From positions 397,001-461,000 of the forward strand of contig JAWQEG010000167.1 of NCBI GenBank assembly GCA_033782935.1: a stretch of DNA of 64,000 bases, read 5' to 3'. The position numbers and the translations under genes were made by a program. The notes below the pieces were generated by a model. That model searched no databases. It had not been told where the DNA came from and saw only the letters and a program-made list of their open reading frames with translations. Of this stretch, positions 54,591 to 64,000 are shown in pieces (the stretch's first letter is position 1; each line of letters starts with the position of its first letter). Source of the DNA: Petrolisthes cinctipes (lineage: Eukaryota > Arthropoda > Malacostraca > Decapoda > Porcellanidae).

Positions 54591-54594
54591 AGGT
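54591..54594. repeat. Target duplication of the solo LTR (left)
   Basis: AGGT occurs here and at 55778-55781. Joined, the flanks restore LINE-B sequence as in copy 1 (12460-12470). Confidence 0.8.
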
Positions 54595-55777
54595 TGTTAC
54601 GCGTGTCTGAATTATTATTTGATTTGTAAGTATTGCTATCCTATTAATTGACTGTGGATGCGAGTGTGGGAACGGAGGCTTACATCCGGCTGTGTTGTGT
54701 CCGGAGATAGCTCATCTATTTCACTCCATTTTCTTTGTGTATTTTTGTCAAAAGGTCGAGAGTATCGTGGCCTGTTATGTTTTCTAGATTCGTCCGCATT
54801 CCCCCCCCCCTCTTGCAGGTGGCGAGGGGTAGATTGTCCGTTTTCGTTTCTAGTGACTCCCAATAGTTTCTTAGACGGGAACGTATGCGTGATGTGTGCT
54901 TAAGTCTGTGTTAACTGAACTGTTCGGAGATGCGCCTATAACTCTGTTGTAACATGCTTACTTTTCTTTGTCGAGCTAACTGTATATAAGCGCGGGGGTT
55001 AGGCCTGTGAGGCTCAGATACCAGTGGAGATTGGGACGTCAAACTAGTGTGTGTTTTGTAAGTGAGTGAGTGTTGTGAGGTTCGGGTCGAGACACGCATA
55101 ACGTATATGATAAGTATAATTGTTTTTACTTCTACATTTCTCTCACAGTGAAATAGGGTCACTCTTATATATTGCTATTATTATTATTATATATTTGTGC
55201 ATTGATATTTCTATTATTATATTATTACATGTATGTTGTGATGCATTGATGTTCTATTATTATATATGCCAGTGATATGCTAACTAACCATTATTATTGA
55301 GTGATTAATTCTGTGCTTAAGTGTACCTAGTGCCTTGCATTATTGATGTTTGGTTATTGAAGTGATGGTAGTGGTAGTGATTTATTGAGTGATTATTGCT
55401 GGTGCATTATTTAATCTGGGAACTTTGTCTCATATTCTGTCATAGTTGGGAATCCTGATTTCATTTATTAATTCTTTCAGTGTTAATTGTTTGTCTTTGT
55501 GTTCGTTCATATTGTCAATATATTATAGAAAGTCAGAGTAGTTTCTCTATCATTTTTATTCATTGTATCCGTACCTGGGTATATGTTTGGACGGTCTCTT
55601 TGGGTCGTGTTATCATTCTTTAATATAGGCTGGGTTTGTACTTTTACTTACAATTCATAACTTTAATAGTCAGATACCTGCCACCCAGTGCTACTTTATT
55701 CTGTTGATAACTAAAGTCGGGGCAAGTCTAGTCTAGCAACTAGTACAGTACCGTATCTCTACCTTCCGTCCGTAACA
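54595..55777 (+). mobile_element. Solo LTR, 1183 bp
   Basis: It starts TGTTACG and ends CGTAACA (7-bp inverted ends), with 4-bp AGGT duplications and no internal coding. These features fit an LTR left after recombination between the two LTRs of a Gypsy-type element. It is not similar to the Gypsy-3 LTR. Its ends resemble those of Gypsy-1 (TGTTA…TAACA). Confidence 0.85.
54983..55025 (+). promoter_or_regulatory. TATA box and start region in the solo LTR
   Basis: TATATAAG at 54983-54990 is followed by CTCAGATACC about 25-30 nt downstream. This indicates the LTR's plus orientation. Confidence 0.5.
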
Positions 55778-56511
55778 AGGTGGATGCGGTTGACTCCAGA
55801 CAAAAACAATACGGCTAATGGGGAACCATCTTGGAAAAAACGACGGGCAAAGTACATACCAGGGTATCCTTTGGCAAGTTTCGGGTCAACATCAATAGGA
55901 AAACGGGTAAGGATGTAGCTGGGGAACTTACGAGGCCTCTCGGGTGAGTCTTCAAGAATGAGAGGCAGAGATAAAAATTCACCAGCCTTGACTCTATCAA
56001 TGATGTCCTGACGCTTCCTAGAGATGTAGACAAACCGGGAGGTGATGGCAGCCATCTTGACTTCAGCCAGTTCACACTGCAGCTGGAAGGCCCTGTTGAC
56101 ATCAGACAACCTACGCAGCTTTGTGTCCATAGATGTGTTTCCAGAGAAGGATAGCTTGACATAGGCATCTCTCGGGGCAAAAGCAGGAAGGTTGGATGAG
56201 GGCAAGGAGTTGGTATACAAAGAAGAAACACCACGTTGAGGCAGAGAAGGTACGTCGTGCACAGCTGAAGCACCCTTCGCCGTATTAGCAGCCGGAGGCA
56301 AACAGTCCACACCATCGGAATCCTGCAAGGAGTCGGACGAGGCATCAACGGGTCGCTTGGTAGAGGTGGAGGAGGTGGAAGGCTGCAACCTGAGCTGTGG
56401 AGTGACCGAGGAGAGGGGGGAAGGGTTGCGAGAAGGCAGCTCAGGCCAGTGATCCTCGACAGGAGACTCATCCGAATCTGCGCTCTCCATCAGGCCAGGT
56501 AAGGCCTAGAT

Positions 56512-56769
56512 GGGAAGCGAACGTTCAACTGAACACACACGAACACACCAACATACACACACAGAACCACAATAAAACAAACAAACCACAAACAACAATA
56601 CCACAAACAGCAAAACCACAAAAAACGAGATAGAAAATATAAACAACCCCTATAACACCACAGAAACAACAACACACAAACAAGAACGTAGAAACAAGAC
56701 AAACAACAACACAGGCAGAGCGCCAGGAACACGTCTTCACTCCAGGAAGGTTGGGGTGAGACTGTGACT
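56512..56769 (-). other. LINE-B4 5' UTR, A/C-rich
   Basis: The plus strand is almost free of G and T (CAACACACAAAC-type words). The same leader is present in copy 1 (13180-13340). The 5' end has GGTTGGGGTGAGACTG next to the target duplication. Confidence 0.7.
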
Positions 56770-56782
56770 CACTCATAGACTT

Positions 56783-57825
56783 GATTATAACTAACAGCCC
56801 CGACAAGATTTTAACTCCTAATATTGTTCCACATATAATTGCTGACCATGAACTCATCAGTGTAGAAGTAGGTATAAGTAAACCTAAACGTGAGCCTGTC
56901 ATCAAAACATTTCGTCAAATAAGAAATTATAGTAAAGATTCTTTTTCTTCATTACTAGAGCAGAACTCACCTGTTATGAACAAAATGTTTTTAACTGACA
57001 ATGTCAATGACCAAGTGACTTTGACGCATGTTCTCCTATTGCCACAAAAGTGATACGTAGACCGTTCGCTCCTTGGTTCAATGACGACATCCGACATGCT
57101 ATTCAGGTCAGGAACAATATTCAATCTAAATTGAAAAATGACTGTCGCAACACAACTCTGCAACAGCAGTATAAGAGAGAGAAAAAGTTAGTCACTGCCC
57201 TGATTAACAATGCTAAATCTTCATATTACAACAAACAATTCAATGATGGTAGAGGCAGCACTGCTTCAACCTGGAAGCTTATTCGAGATATTGTTCCTAA
57301 CAAAAAAAGGGACAGCAATGTACACTCTTTTGACGACCTTATAGACAAAGCAGACAAATTTAATACACATTTTCCTAGCATAGGAAAATCGAATTATGAT
57401 AAAATTCAACGTACTCTACAAGGTGATAACATTCCCACACCTCACGACACAGATGTTGCTCCCTGTGACATTGGCCATTTCAGACCTCAGCATGTTGATA
57501 CTAACACTGTAATATTGACTGTTAAAGCTCTGAATGGCACCAGTTCTGTTGGCTTGGACAACATTGCATTAACATTTGTTATGGATGCATTATATATGAT
57601 TGCCTTTTATCTAACTTGCATAATTAACACGTCTATAGTCACCGGTGTTTTCCCTGATGCCTGAAAGCATGCGGTAGTGGTGCCGATTTTCTAAAATGGA
57701 GATCCTGATGAAGTAGGCAACTATCGACCTATTTCTCTCCTACCGATCTTATCCAACATATTAGAGAAAATAATTGCAAACCAGCTAACAAAGTGCTTCA
57801 ACGATTTGTTGAGGAACATTAAGTG
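56783..57825 (+). pseudogene. CR1-like LINE ORF2, continuation (endonuclease end to RT fingers)
   Basis: This continues the frame broken at 41728: 'IITNSPDKI', 'IIADHELISVEVGI' (endonuclease D-H), then after a frame change 'RRPFAPWFNDDIRHAIQVRN', 'RDIVPNKKRDSNVHSFDDLI', 'STASTWKLIRD' and 'GTSSVGLDNIALTFVMDAL'. A TGA at 57662 replaces an expected Trp after 'FPDA', a TAA follows, then 'NYRPISLLPILSNILEKIIA', the first RT block. Coding ends near 57815 where transposase sequence begins. The RT palm of this LINE is not in the window. Confidence 0.85.
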
Positions 57826-58370
57826 GTGTGCTTAACAATTTTTTCTGTAGTGATGAAGCATGCAGTTATGTTAACAGTCAGAACAGCAGAATGTGGTGTA
57901 CTGAAATTCCACATATCTTTCATGATAAACCCTTGCATCCTCAAAAAGTTGGAGTGCGTTGTGCTGTAAGTCGCCGGCTTGTGGTGGGTCCAATTTTCTA
58001 TGAGGCAACATTGAATGGTAATGTATATTGGGATATAGTCATGTGTCACAGTTCATCGCACAGCTTGTTTCAGCAAGACGGCACCACAAGTCACATGTCA
58101 CAAGAAACTCTATGGCATTCCTGTAGTAGTGTTTCACTGACCGACTCATTTCCTAAACGATGTGGCCTCCAAGATCAACGCAATTACTTTCTATGGGGTC
58201 ACCTGAAAAGCTTGGTCTATCAGATTAACCGACACACATTAAACGAACTGCAAGCTAACATTAAAACTGCAATTGCAAATATTACTGTATCAACCCTACA
58301 CAGGTTCTGGAATGGTGGCGTCTACATCTTGGTACCAACCACAGGGCTACCAAGGAAGGAAGTATTTGGG
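57826..58370 (+). pseudogene. Mariner-like (IS630/Tc1 superfamily) transposase C-terminal half
   Basis: The frame from 57828 reads 'FFCSDEACSYVNSQNSRMWC' (first catalytic Asp of a DDE/D domain), 'KPLHPQKVGVRCAVSRRLVV', 'LFQQDGTTSHMS' (second Asp) and 'NYFLWGHLKSLVYQINRHTL', but the third acidic site is unreadable ('RCGLQDQRNYFLWG' where a P-D-x-x-P-x-D/E block is expected). It then ends 'TVSTLHRFWNGGVYIL'. It is 5'-truncated, with no inverted repeat seen. The open frame runs on into LINE-C leader sequence to 58496, a chance fusion. Transposases of this type cut and paste at TA. Confidence 0.75.
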
Positions 58371-58419
58371 GCCAAACCACCACAAAATTCACCAGCCCCA
58401 ACCAAGGGGGCTCGAGTTC

Positions 58420-59260
58420 CCGGGAGCGGCTTCGGTCACCCGGGCATTTACCACACAACACACACAACTACACATTTTTTCACCACCGAAAAATGATTCT
58501 CCTTCTCCGGCTATCATTTCTCAGCTCCTCCTTTTAGCTGGAGACATTGAAAGCAATCCAGGACCCACTAACAAACACACACGTTTGACATGCCCTAAAC
58601 TCAGTAAACAGACAAAGGGCCCAGTTCAATGCAACTCTTGCAGAAACTGGACCCATTTCACAAGTACAACACATGCCTCCAGAAAACACGAAAACACTAC
58701 ACAAACACACGGACCTATCCCGCATGCCCCATACCTCTACCAACAGCAAAACCTCCATCACCCTCACCATCACTCCCACCTCCATCTCCCTTTCTTCAAA
58801 CACCATCACCTCATTGCCCCCATTTTCTTCATTTCCATCCCCCATGCAGCAGCACCTAACAAACACCGCACACACAACATTAACATACTTCAATTAAATA
58901 TAGATGGCATTAACACCAAAAAACAAGAACTCAACCACTTCATTATATAGCACAACATACACATTGCCATCTTATAAGAAATAAGATTATGCAACACACA
59001 TAAAACACCTACATTTCCCAACTTCACCATCATCAAACAAGATCGGGCCAATGGCAATGGCGGTGGACTCATCACCCTAGTCCACAATTCCTTTAATTAC
59101 ATAGAAACCAGTGAGCACATCAAATCCCTTCTTCCCCACTATGACACCACCACAGAAATTCAAGCCATTAAAGTACGTACTGGCAAAATAACAAGTACTA
59201 CAATAGTTAATCTATACATCTCCCCTCAAGCCAGACCAACAAATCGCCAACTAACCTGAC
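58420..59260 (+). pseudogene. LINE-C ORF: 2A-like peptide, PHD-like finger, AP endonuclease
   Basis: The frame is open to 58950. 'LLLLAGDIESNPGP' at 58525-58566 is followed by 'KLSKQTKGPVQCNSCRNWTH' (a PHD/treble-clef-like Cys-x2-Cys with W and H), a His/Pro-rich spacer, and 'INILQLNIDGINTKKQELNH' (endonuclease start, catalytic Asn). A TAG at 58948 and a TAA at 58975 interrupt it. Then 'TIIKQDRANGNGGGLITLVH' and 'TSTTIVNLYISPQARPTNRQ' continue the endonuclease to a stop at 59257. A catalytic Glu is expected in the broken part ('EIRLCN'). Confidence 0.75.
58525..58566 (+). other. 2A-like ribosome-skipping motif (D-I-E-S-N-P-G-P)
   Basis: CTC CTC CTT TTA GCT GGA GAC ATT GAA AGC… encodes L-L-L-L-A-G-D-I-E-S-N-P-G-P, an exact match to the D-[VI]-E-x-N-P-G-P consensus with the usual Leu-rich lead. 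Skipping would fall between the Gly (58561-58563) and the Pro (58564-58566). Such motifs are known at the N-terminus of some non-LTR retrotransposon ORFs. Confidence 0.9.
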
Positions 59261-60119
59261 CTCATCCTGGGTGGTGATTTCAATGTCAAGACGTCGGCCT
59301 GGTATGTTAACAACCTAGACACAAGCAGAGGGCTTGAAATCCTCTCCCAAATGGACAACCTCGTCACATTAAACAACACTCGCCAACACACCCAACATCC
59401 CTCACCAAGCCCTCTTCCAACCATCATCACCTGACATAACTTTCTGCTCCCCAACCTGGCTCCCAGAACATCATGGAGGGTGGTCAGAACCCTTGACTCT
59501 GACCATCTCCCAATCATAATCACCACAAACACATAAACAGAAACCCACATCACCCACTACGCTACATGACATAACAGCCACAGATGCCAAGGAACATCAA
59601 AGAAACACCCAGTTTAGGATATCATACACAAATACTATCATCTCTTATACCCTGCCCACCCCAAACCAGTCTGCAGAAACATATCCATACCCAAATCACT
59701 CGCCAACCCATCCAAAAACTTAAGAACAACAATCAGCTGCATATATGACCTCCTGACTTCCACCCATCTGAATCCACCCTTCCCCGTGAGGACAAAGTCC
59801 ACCTGGCCCGTCTGACATATCAGAAGAAGCTGGATACCTGTGGATACCTGTCCAAGATGCAACACAGCACCCCACTCTATTAAACACATGATGTAAGACT
59901 GCAACGACAAGACAACACAACATACACTCACTGAGAACATTGTGGGAAAGCCTGGTTCAAGCCATTGCCTTCCTCAGGAGCTCGGGGCTGCTTGGTCAGA
60001 CAGTTTGAGGAACTTCAACAACAAATTCATGGCCTTTAACGGTAACTTTCCTCAATAGTTTTGGGGCTGATACTAAATTTAAATAAATAATAAAAACAAG
60101 GTATTTTAGGAAATTGAAA

Positions 60120-60365
60120 CATGCATAATGATATTATGTTTATTGATTGAGGGTGAAAGAAGATCGCACTAGGCCTGGATGACCATTTTGCACGCCATAG
60201 CAGGTAATAGAGAGGTGGGACAACAAGCAGTTTGAAAAAAAATAGAAGGAAAGGGAGAGAGACAGCAAGCATGATGGAGAGAAATAGAAGGAAATGAAGG
60301 GACAGCAAGCACAATGGAAGGAAAGGAGGGACAAAAAGCATGGATTATTCTTATGTTTATATTGG
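60120..60365 (-). repeat. LINE 3'-tail-type fragment
   Basis: TTATTGATTGAGGGTG is followed by purine-rich AGAAATAGAAGGAAA and GGGACAGCAAGCA words, the same layout as the tails at 14.4 kb and 40.95 kb but more diverged, and internally repeated (about 45-bp AGAAGGAAAGGGAGAG… units). From 60366 to 61304 no gene is recognised. Confidence 0.45.
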
Positions 60366-61304
60366 AGCACCTAGATTCTACCCAAATATGCCAGGGAACA
60401 GGACCAGATTAACACTAATGATGTTGGTCTGTTGCCTATAATATTTGGAGGAATCAGTTGCTTCAGATTAACCAACTACCAACCCTTAACCCTTAGTTCC
60501 CAGGTGTAGAGAAATTTCGATACGAGCAACAAGTCTGGAGCACCGCGGGTGAAGTATTCATTTAACAGCACAGTTTTGGCCTGGCAACAGTGAGAGTGAG
60601 AGCCAAGGGACTTGCCACAGCCTACCCAGGCTAACCCCAGCTACAACCAGTCAGTTTTACTCGAACAGTGAGGGTGGAATGACATATTTTCATCACTCCT
60701 CTTTTCTTGTAATTGCCATATATATTCATAATAACGACAGTTACATTATATTTTATATTGTTGTGTTGAAAAATGTGATTTTGACATGTTTTATAATTAA
60801 ATTAGAATATGAAAATATACTTAGATATGTAAATATAGTGTAAAAGTGAATTTTGAGTTGATGTCAGTCTGACCTGGCTACCCATCCTACAGATCTCACT
60901 TTAGTATTCACAAATACATCAGGAGACAGCTAAAGGTTTGTACTTCAATATCGTGTATCATTTACTTTCGTAGCATGAGTGGTTCACAAGCTATTAGCTG
61001 TCATATGTATTGTTTACCTACTGACCGCACGTGTGGTGTGAGGCCCGAGAGAGAGAGAACTGCCATAATAAATAATTCCCACGGCCTAGTGGTTAAGTTA
61101 GGTTTACGCATATGCAAGTAATCTGCCGAAGCCACTACGAATAAGCTAAATTTTCAATGAAATCCTAATTTGGGTCCTGTAGCGGCGACGGCGATTCGGG
61201 TGTTTCGTCGGCAGTTCATGTCATGCCATAAAAAGTTGATGAGCATCCCAACTTTTCTTGACGGATGTCAAATAAAAAAAAAACGTTGTAGAGGAACCGC
61301 AGGT

Positions 61305-61404
61305 GTACAGTTGGCTCCACTCCCGCGTTTCTCCCCTAGCGTTGCCAATGTTTGACCACTCAGGAATTCGAATCCATAAGCACAACTTAAAAGACTCGAA
61401 ACAT
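61305..61404 (+). repeat. Inverted repeat arm 1 (pairs with 62034-62132)
   Basis: GTACAGTTGGCTCCACTCCC through AAAAGACTCGAAACAT, 100 bp, recurs in reverse complement at 62034-62132 with only a few differences. A TCTGGAG-free 630-bp spacer separates the arms. A diverged single copy of the outer ~50 bp lies at 13612-13668. Confidence 0.85.
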
Positions 61405-62033
61405 ACATACATACCGTCCCCCAGAGTGAGGGTGGTTGGAGGGTTGAGAGAGGGAGGTGTTGGGGGACTGAGAGAAACGGGGGGTTTAGGTAGGAAATGG
61501 CAGGAAAAATTTAAGCTATTAGAGAAAGATGTTAGTAATGATTGATGTTTAACAATTATTATTATCATTAGGCCTATTATTTATCTAATTTACGGCGAAA
61601 TAGACAACTCAAACCATATAATCACGCCGTGAAGTATATCGATCATTCTTTTTTTATTTTTTTTTTGCGAGTTAGGTACCCAAGACCATATGACCAGCCG
61701 AGGAGAAGTTGATAGAGAAGTAAGACAGTAGATGTTTATCAATAATCTGCAGTCAACTGGACCATAGTAACATAATGTGATGTTAGATTAATTCACTTCC
61801 TTCTCACCCTACCGTTCAATCCCCATCCCCAACTTACAACCTCTCAGTCTACCTTCAGACATTAAGACGCCATGCAACCTGTGATGCCATAGGTCTTCTA
61901 TTCAGTGGTATAATATTCTTTCCTTAATTTAACGTGTTTCATGTTTTCACTGTGATTGCATTATTCAAGCTGCAAATACAGGAGTTTAAAATGCCTTGAG
62001 GTGTAATGTCAGTTAGCATTGCAAGATTAATGA

Positions 62034-62132
62034 ATGTTTCGAGTCTTTTAACTTGTGCTTAGGGATTCGAATTCCTGAGTGGTCAACATTGGCAACGCTA
62101 GGGGAGAAACGCGGGAGTGGAGCCAACTGTAC
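62034..62132 (-). repeat. Inverted repeat arm 2 (pairs with 61305-61404)
   Basis: Reverse-complement partner of arm 1, about 95% identical by eye. The spacer 61405-62033 has no coding. From 62133 to 62990 I recognise no gene; a TATATAAG at about 62653 stands before a GC-richer stretch without an obvious transcript. Confidence 0.85.
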
Positions 62133-62989
62133 ATACGGCTCGTCTGTGGCCTTTCCCTGGCATTGTGTTGCAGATACACCCCCGACCTCTCAGCGACCGT
62201 ACAAACAATGCGGAAACATCGCTGGTGAACCGTCGTTGTATCTTCTGATATACCGGCAACAAGCAAATTCATACACATATATAAGTCGGACGGGAATATG
62301 TAGCGAGTAAGTTGTAGATGTTGTAGATTCGTTTAGCTGGTAGGTCTGGAAACATCCCCTGGGATTGGATAATCATAAGTAAAATGCTATAGTTTGGGCT
62401 TATTACTTTAAAATTTTCTGTGGAGTGTTCGTTCAGAGAAAACACATGGACACTTGTATTTCTTAATATAGTATGTTTTGTGTTTTTGTGTATCGATTGA
62501 ATATTTCAACAACCTTGTGAGAGTGGGCGGTTTCCTAATCATCCACATGCAATTATTCCCAGAAACATTATATTGTTGGGGAAGTTATTATCTAGTAGCA
62601 TGCCAGTGTGTATATGGATAATTTTAAAGTTTTCGAATGTAGATTTGATTTTTATATAAGCCGGTGCACCCGTGCCATTCTGCAGATAACACCCGGCGAC
62701 AACGGGTACGGCGTCGTGTGTCGCTAGCGTAAAAACTCGTTAAAATGACTGTTACAACCTAGTTGTGCCAACGCCACCAGTAAATCAGGGGGCTTCCATT
62801 GAACATTCGTGATACACCGCAGATCCACTGCCTTACCACCCGCGGAAGGTTGTAGCAACAGATAAAAATCTGAAATTCGGCTCCCAAATCCCCGATTTTC
62901 TTACAGTTTGCTTATTCGTGACGGCTTTGAGAGCATATTCGCGTATATGTAAACTAGGCTTTAAAGTTTCATAATCAAATTGTATAATT

Positions 62990-63480
62990 TTGATAATAAT
63001 TCTAATAAGAATATTAATTCTAATAACAATAATAATTTTAATAACAAGAGTAATTCTAAAAACAGTAAAAATTCTAAAATATACTAATAATACTAATAAC
63101 AATTATAATACTAAAAACTAAAATAATTCTAATAACAATAATCATTTTAATAACAATAATAATTTTAATAACAATAATTCCAATAACAATAATAATTCCA
63201 TTATCAATAATAATTCCAATAACAATAATTCTAATACCAATAATAATTCTAACAATAATAATTCTAATAACAATAATAATTCTAACAACAATAATATTCT
63301 ATAACAATTATAATATCTTCAATAGTAATAGTAATTCAATAATAATCATTTTAATAATAATATTACTATTTTAATAATAATAATTCTAATAACAAAAATA
63401 ATTTTAATAACAAAAATAATTATAATATAAAATTATCTCTAATAATAAAAATAAATAATAATAATAATAATAATTCTATA
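62990..63480. repeat. AT-rich array of AATAAT/AACAAT words
   Basis: Tandem, imperfect AATAATTCTAATAACAAT-type units (15-18 bp) cover about 490 bp, ending in (AAT)n at 63451-63469. Confidence 0.85.
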
Positions 63481-63483
63481 AAA

Positions 63484-64000
63484 CGAGTTTTATTATTTAT
63501 TTATTTTTATTTTTTATTTTACTATATCATCTTTATCTTATCTTTTCTCCATCTCTCTATCTTTATCTTTTCTCCATCTCTCTATCTTAATCTTTTCTCT
63601 ATCTCTCTATCTTAATATTTTCTCTATCTCTCTATCTTTATCTTTTCTCCATCTCTCCATCTTAATCTTCTCTCTATCTCTCTATCTTAATCTTTTCTCC
63701 ATTTCCTTATCTTTATCTTTTCTCCATCTCTCCATCTTAATCTTCTCTCTATCTCTCTATCTTAATCTTTTCTCCATTTCCCTATCTTTATCTTTCCTCC
63801 ATCTCTCCACCTTTATATTCCCTCCATCTCTCTACCTTCCCTCCATATTTGAAGACAATTTTTCTCTCCATCTTCTCCCCTTTTGTCTCCACCTTTTCTC
63901 CTCCATCCCATCTCTCTACTCTCCACAGTCTTCTCTCCACCTTCTCCCCTCTTCTCTCCACCATTTCTCTTCTCTCCCTCTTCTCTCCCTCCCACTATTG
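63484..64000. repeat. Pyrimidine-rich minisatellite, 25-bp unit
   Basis: From about 63528 the unit TCTTTATCTTTTCTCCATCTCTCTA repeats with a 25-bp period and point variants (TTAATC, CTCTAT). It then degenerates after ~63840 into CTCCATCTTCTCCCC words to the window end. The plus strand is over 90% C+T. The minus-strand open frame across it is a repeat artefact. Confidence 0.9.

Larger units (their letters stand above)
53883..56490 (-). pseudogene. LINE-B4 ORF1, split by the solo LTR
   Basis: N-terminal part (56490-55782): an acidic start, 'STSTKRPVDASSDSLQDSDG', 'KLSFSGNTSMDTKLRRLSDV', 'SRFVYISRKRQDIIDRVKAG' and 'FPIDVDPKLAKGYPG'. The solo LTR follows. The C-terminal part (54594-53883) has the CCHC knuckles 'CYRCWGVGHISRYC' and 'CAWCAADHDSKTC', a third Cys/His cluster 'CPRCLQPGVNVWHGC', and a coiled-coil 'KSVATLMARCMALE…ALEARIDGLV'. 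It ends at 53883, overlapping ORF2. Apart from the LTR and a small frame change at the join it is well preserved. ORF1 binds element RNA. Confidence 0.85.
41741..56769 (-). mobile_element. LINE-B copy 4, complete insertion with nested LTR elements
   Basis: A minus-strand LINE flanked by perfect 13-bp duplications. Its 3' end is an A-rich tail beside GCGTCAATCAACAGGCAGGC, with a (CA)n run at 41839-41862. The 5' end has the A/C-rich leader at 56512-56760. Without the nested Gypsy-3 (44273-52987) and solo LTR (54595-55777) it is about 5.1 kb. Compared with copy 3 it lacks about 126 codons after RT motif 'VFTI' (near 43130), and compared with copy 1 about 19 codons in the endonuclease. It is the best-kept copy of the family here, with an intact RT active site. 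Confidence 0.9.
58371..60050 (+). mobile_element. 'LINE-C', 5' part of a non-LTR retrotransposon with a 2A-like motif
   Basis: After a GC-rich leader (GGGGCCAAACC…CCCGGGAGCGGC) an open frame carries a 2A-like peptide, a PHD-like Cys/His stretch and an AP endonuclease. Downstream from about 59260 the frame is lost through stops, and no RT block could be read. The 3' end is unclear. A LINE-tail-type repeat begins at 60120. Confidence 0.6.

Noticed and set aside
1..64000. CRISPR arrays, bacterial operons, ribosome binding sites, rRNA
   Set aside because: The tandem repeats here are simple satellites without unique spacers of constant length. Coding is all retroelement or transposon type, and nothing resembles rRNA.

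Overview
This window is eukaryotic repeat DNA, almost certainly from an arthropod and most plausibly a decapod crustacean. That is an inference. It rests on very long ATT/ATC microsatellites, a DIRS-like RNase H fragment, several LINE clades with RNase H, IN/RT-type Gypsy elements and tRNA-derived SINEs lying side by side. I found no host gene with an intact reading frame, and no rRNA, genuine tRNA gene, CRISPR or prokaryotic operon. The only host-gene trace is a processed, broken copy of a Y-box (cold-shock domain) mRNA.

Layout. 1-2.6 kb: 3' end of a CR1/jockey-like LINE, then a 1.5 kb ATT array. 2.8-8.2 kb: decayed Gypsy fragments (zinc knuckle/protease, a candidate LTR, gag, RT) around a Harbinger-like DNA transposon remnant. 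8.29-21.82 kb: one Gypsy element ('Gypsy-1') with a 5-bp target duplication (ATAGG), inserted in a minisatellite and itself split by three LINE-B copies, a SINE and the Y-box retrocopy. 22.86-29.24 kb: a complete but mutated LINE ('LINE-A', minus strand) with a 12-bp target duplication, two zinc knuckles in ORF1, and endonuclease-RT-RNase H in ORF2. 29.3-36.6 kb: a region bounded by inverted repeats, holding a DIRS-like RNase H, degenerate ~300-bp tandem units and purine-rich minisatellites. 38.6-57.8 kb: a CR1-like LINE (plus strand) with an esterase-type ORF1. It is split by a piggyBac-type MITE, a LINE 3' tail fragment and a complete LINE-B copy (41.74-56.77 kb), and its RT breaks off at a mariner-like fragment. 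That LINE-B copy holds an 8.7 kb Gypsy element with paired LTRs ('Gypsy-3') and a separate 1.18 kb solo LTR. 57.8-60.1 kb: the mariner-like transposase fragment, then the 5' part of another LINE ('LINE-C') whose ORF carries a complete 2A-type ribosome-skipping motif. 60-64 kb: LINE tail fragments, a 100-bp inverted repeat pair, and AT-rich then pyrimidine-rich satellites.

The parts do not form a pathway. They form a datable stack of insertions, because many junctions keep target-site duplications. The most interesting points are the 2A-like motif in LINE-C, the DIRS-like block with inverted repeats and repeated units, the Gypsy-1 layout in which RNase H abuts the LTR, and the multi-level nest at 38.6-60 kb. 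All coordinates and homology calls come from reading the sequence by eye; no search was run.
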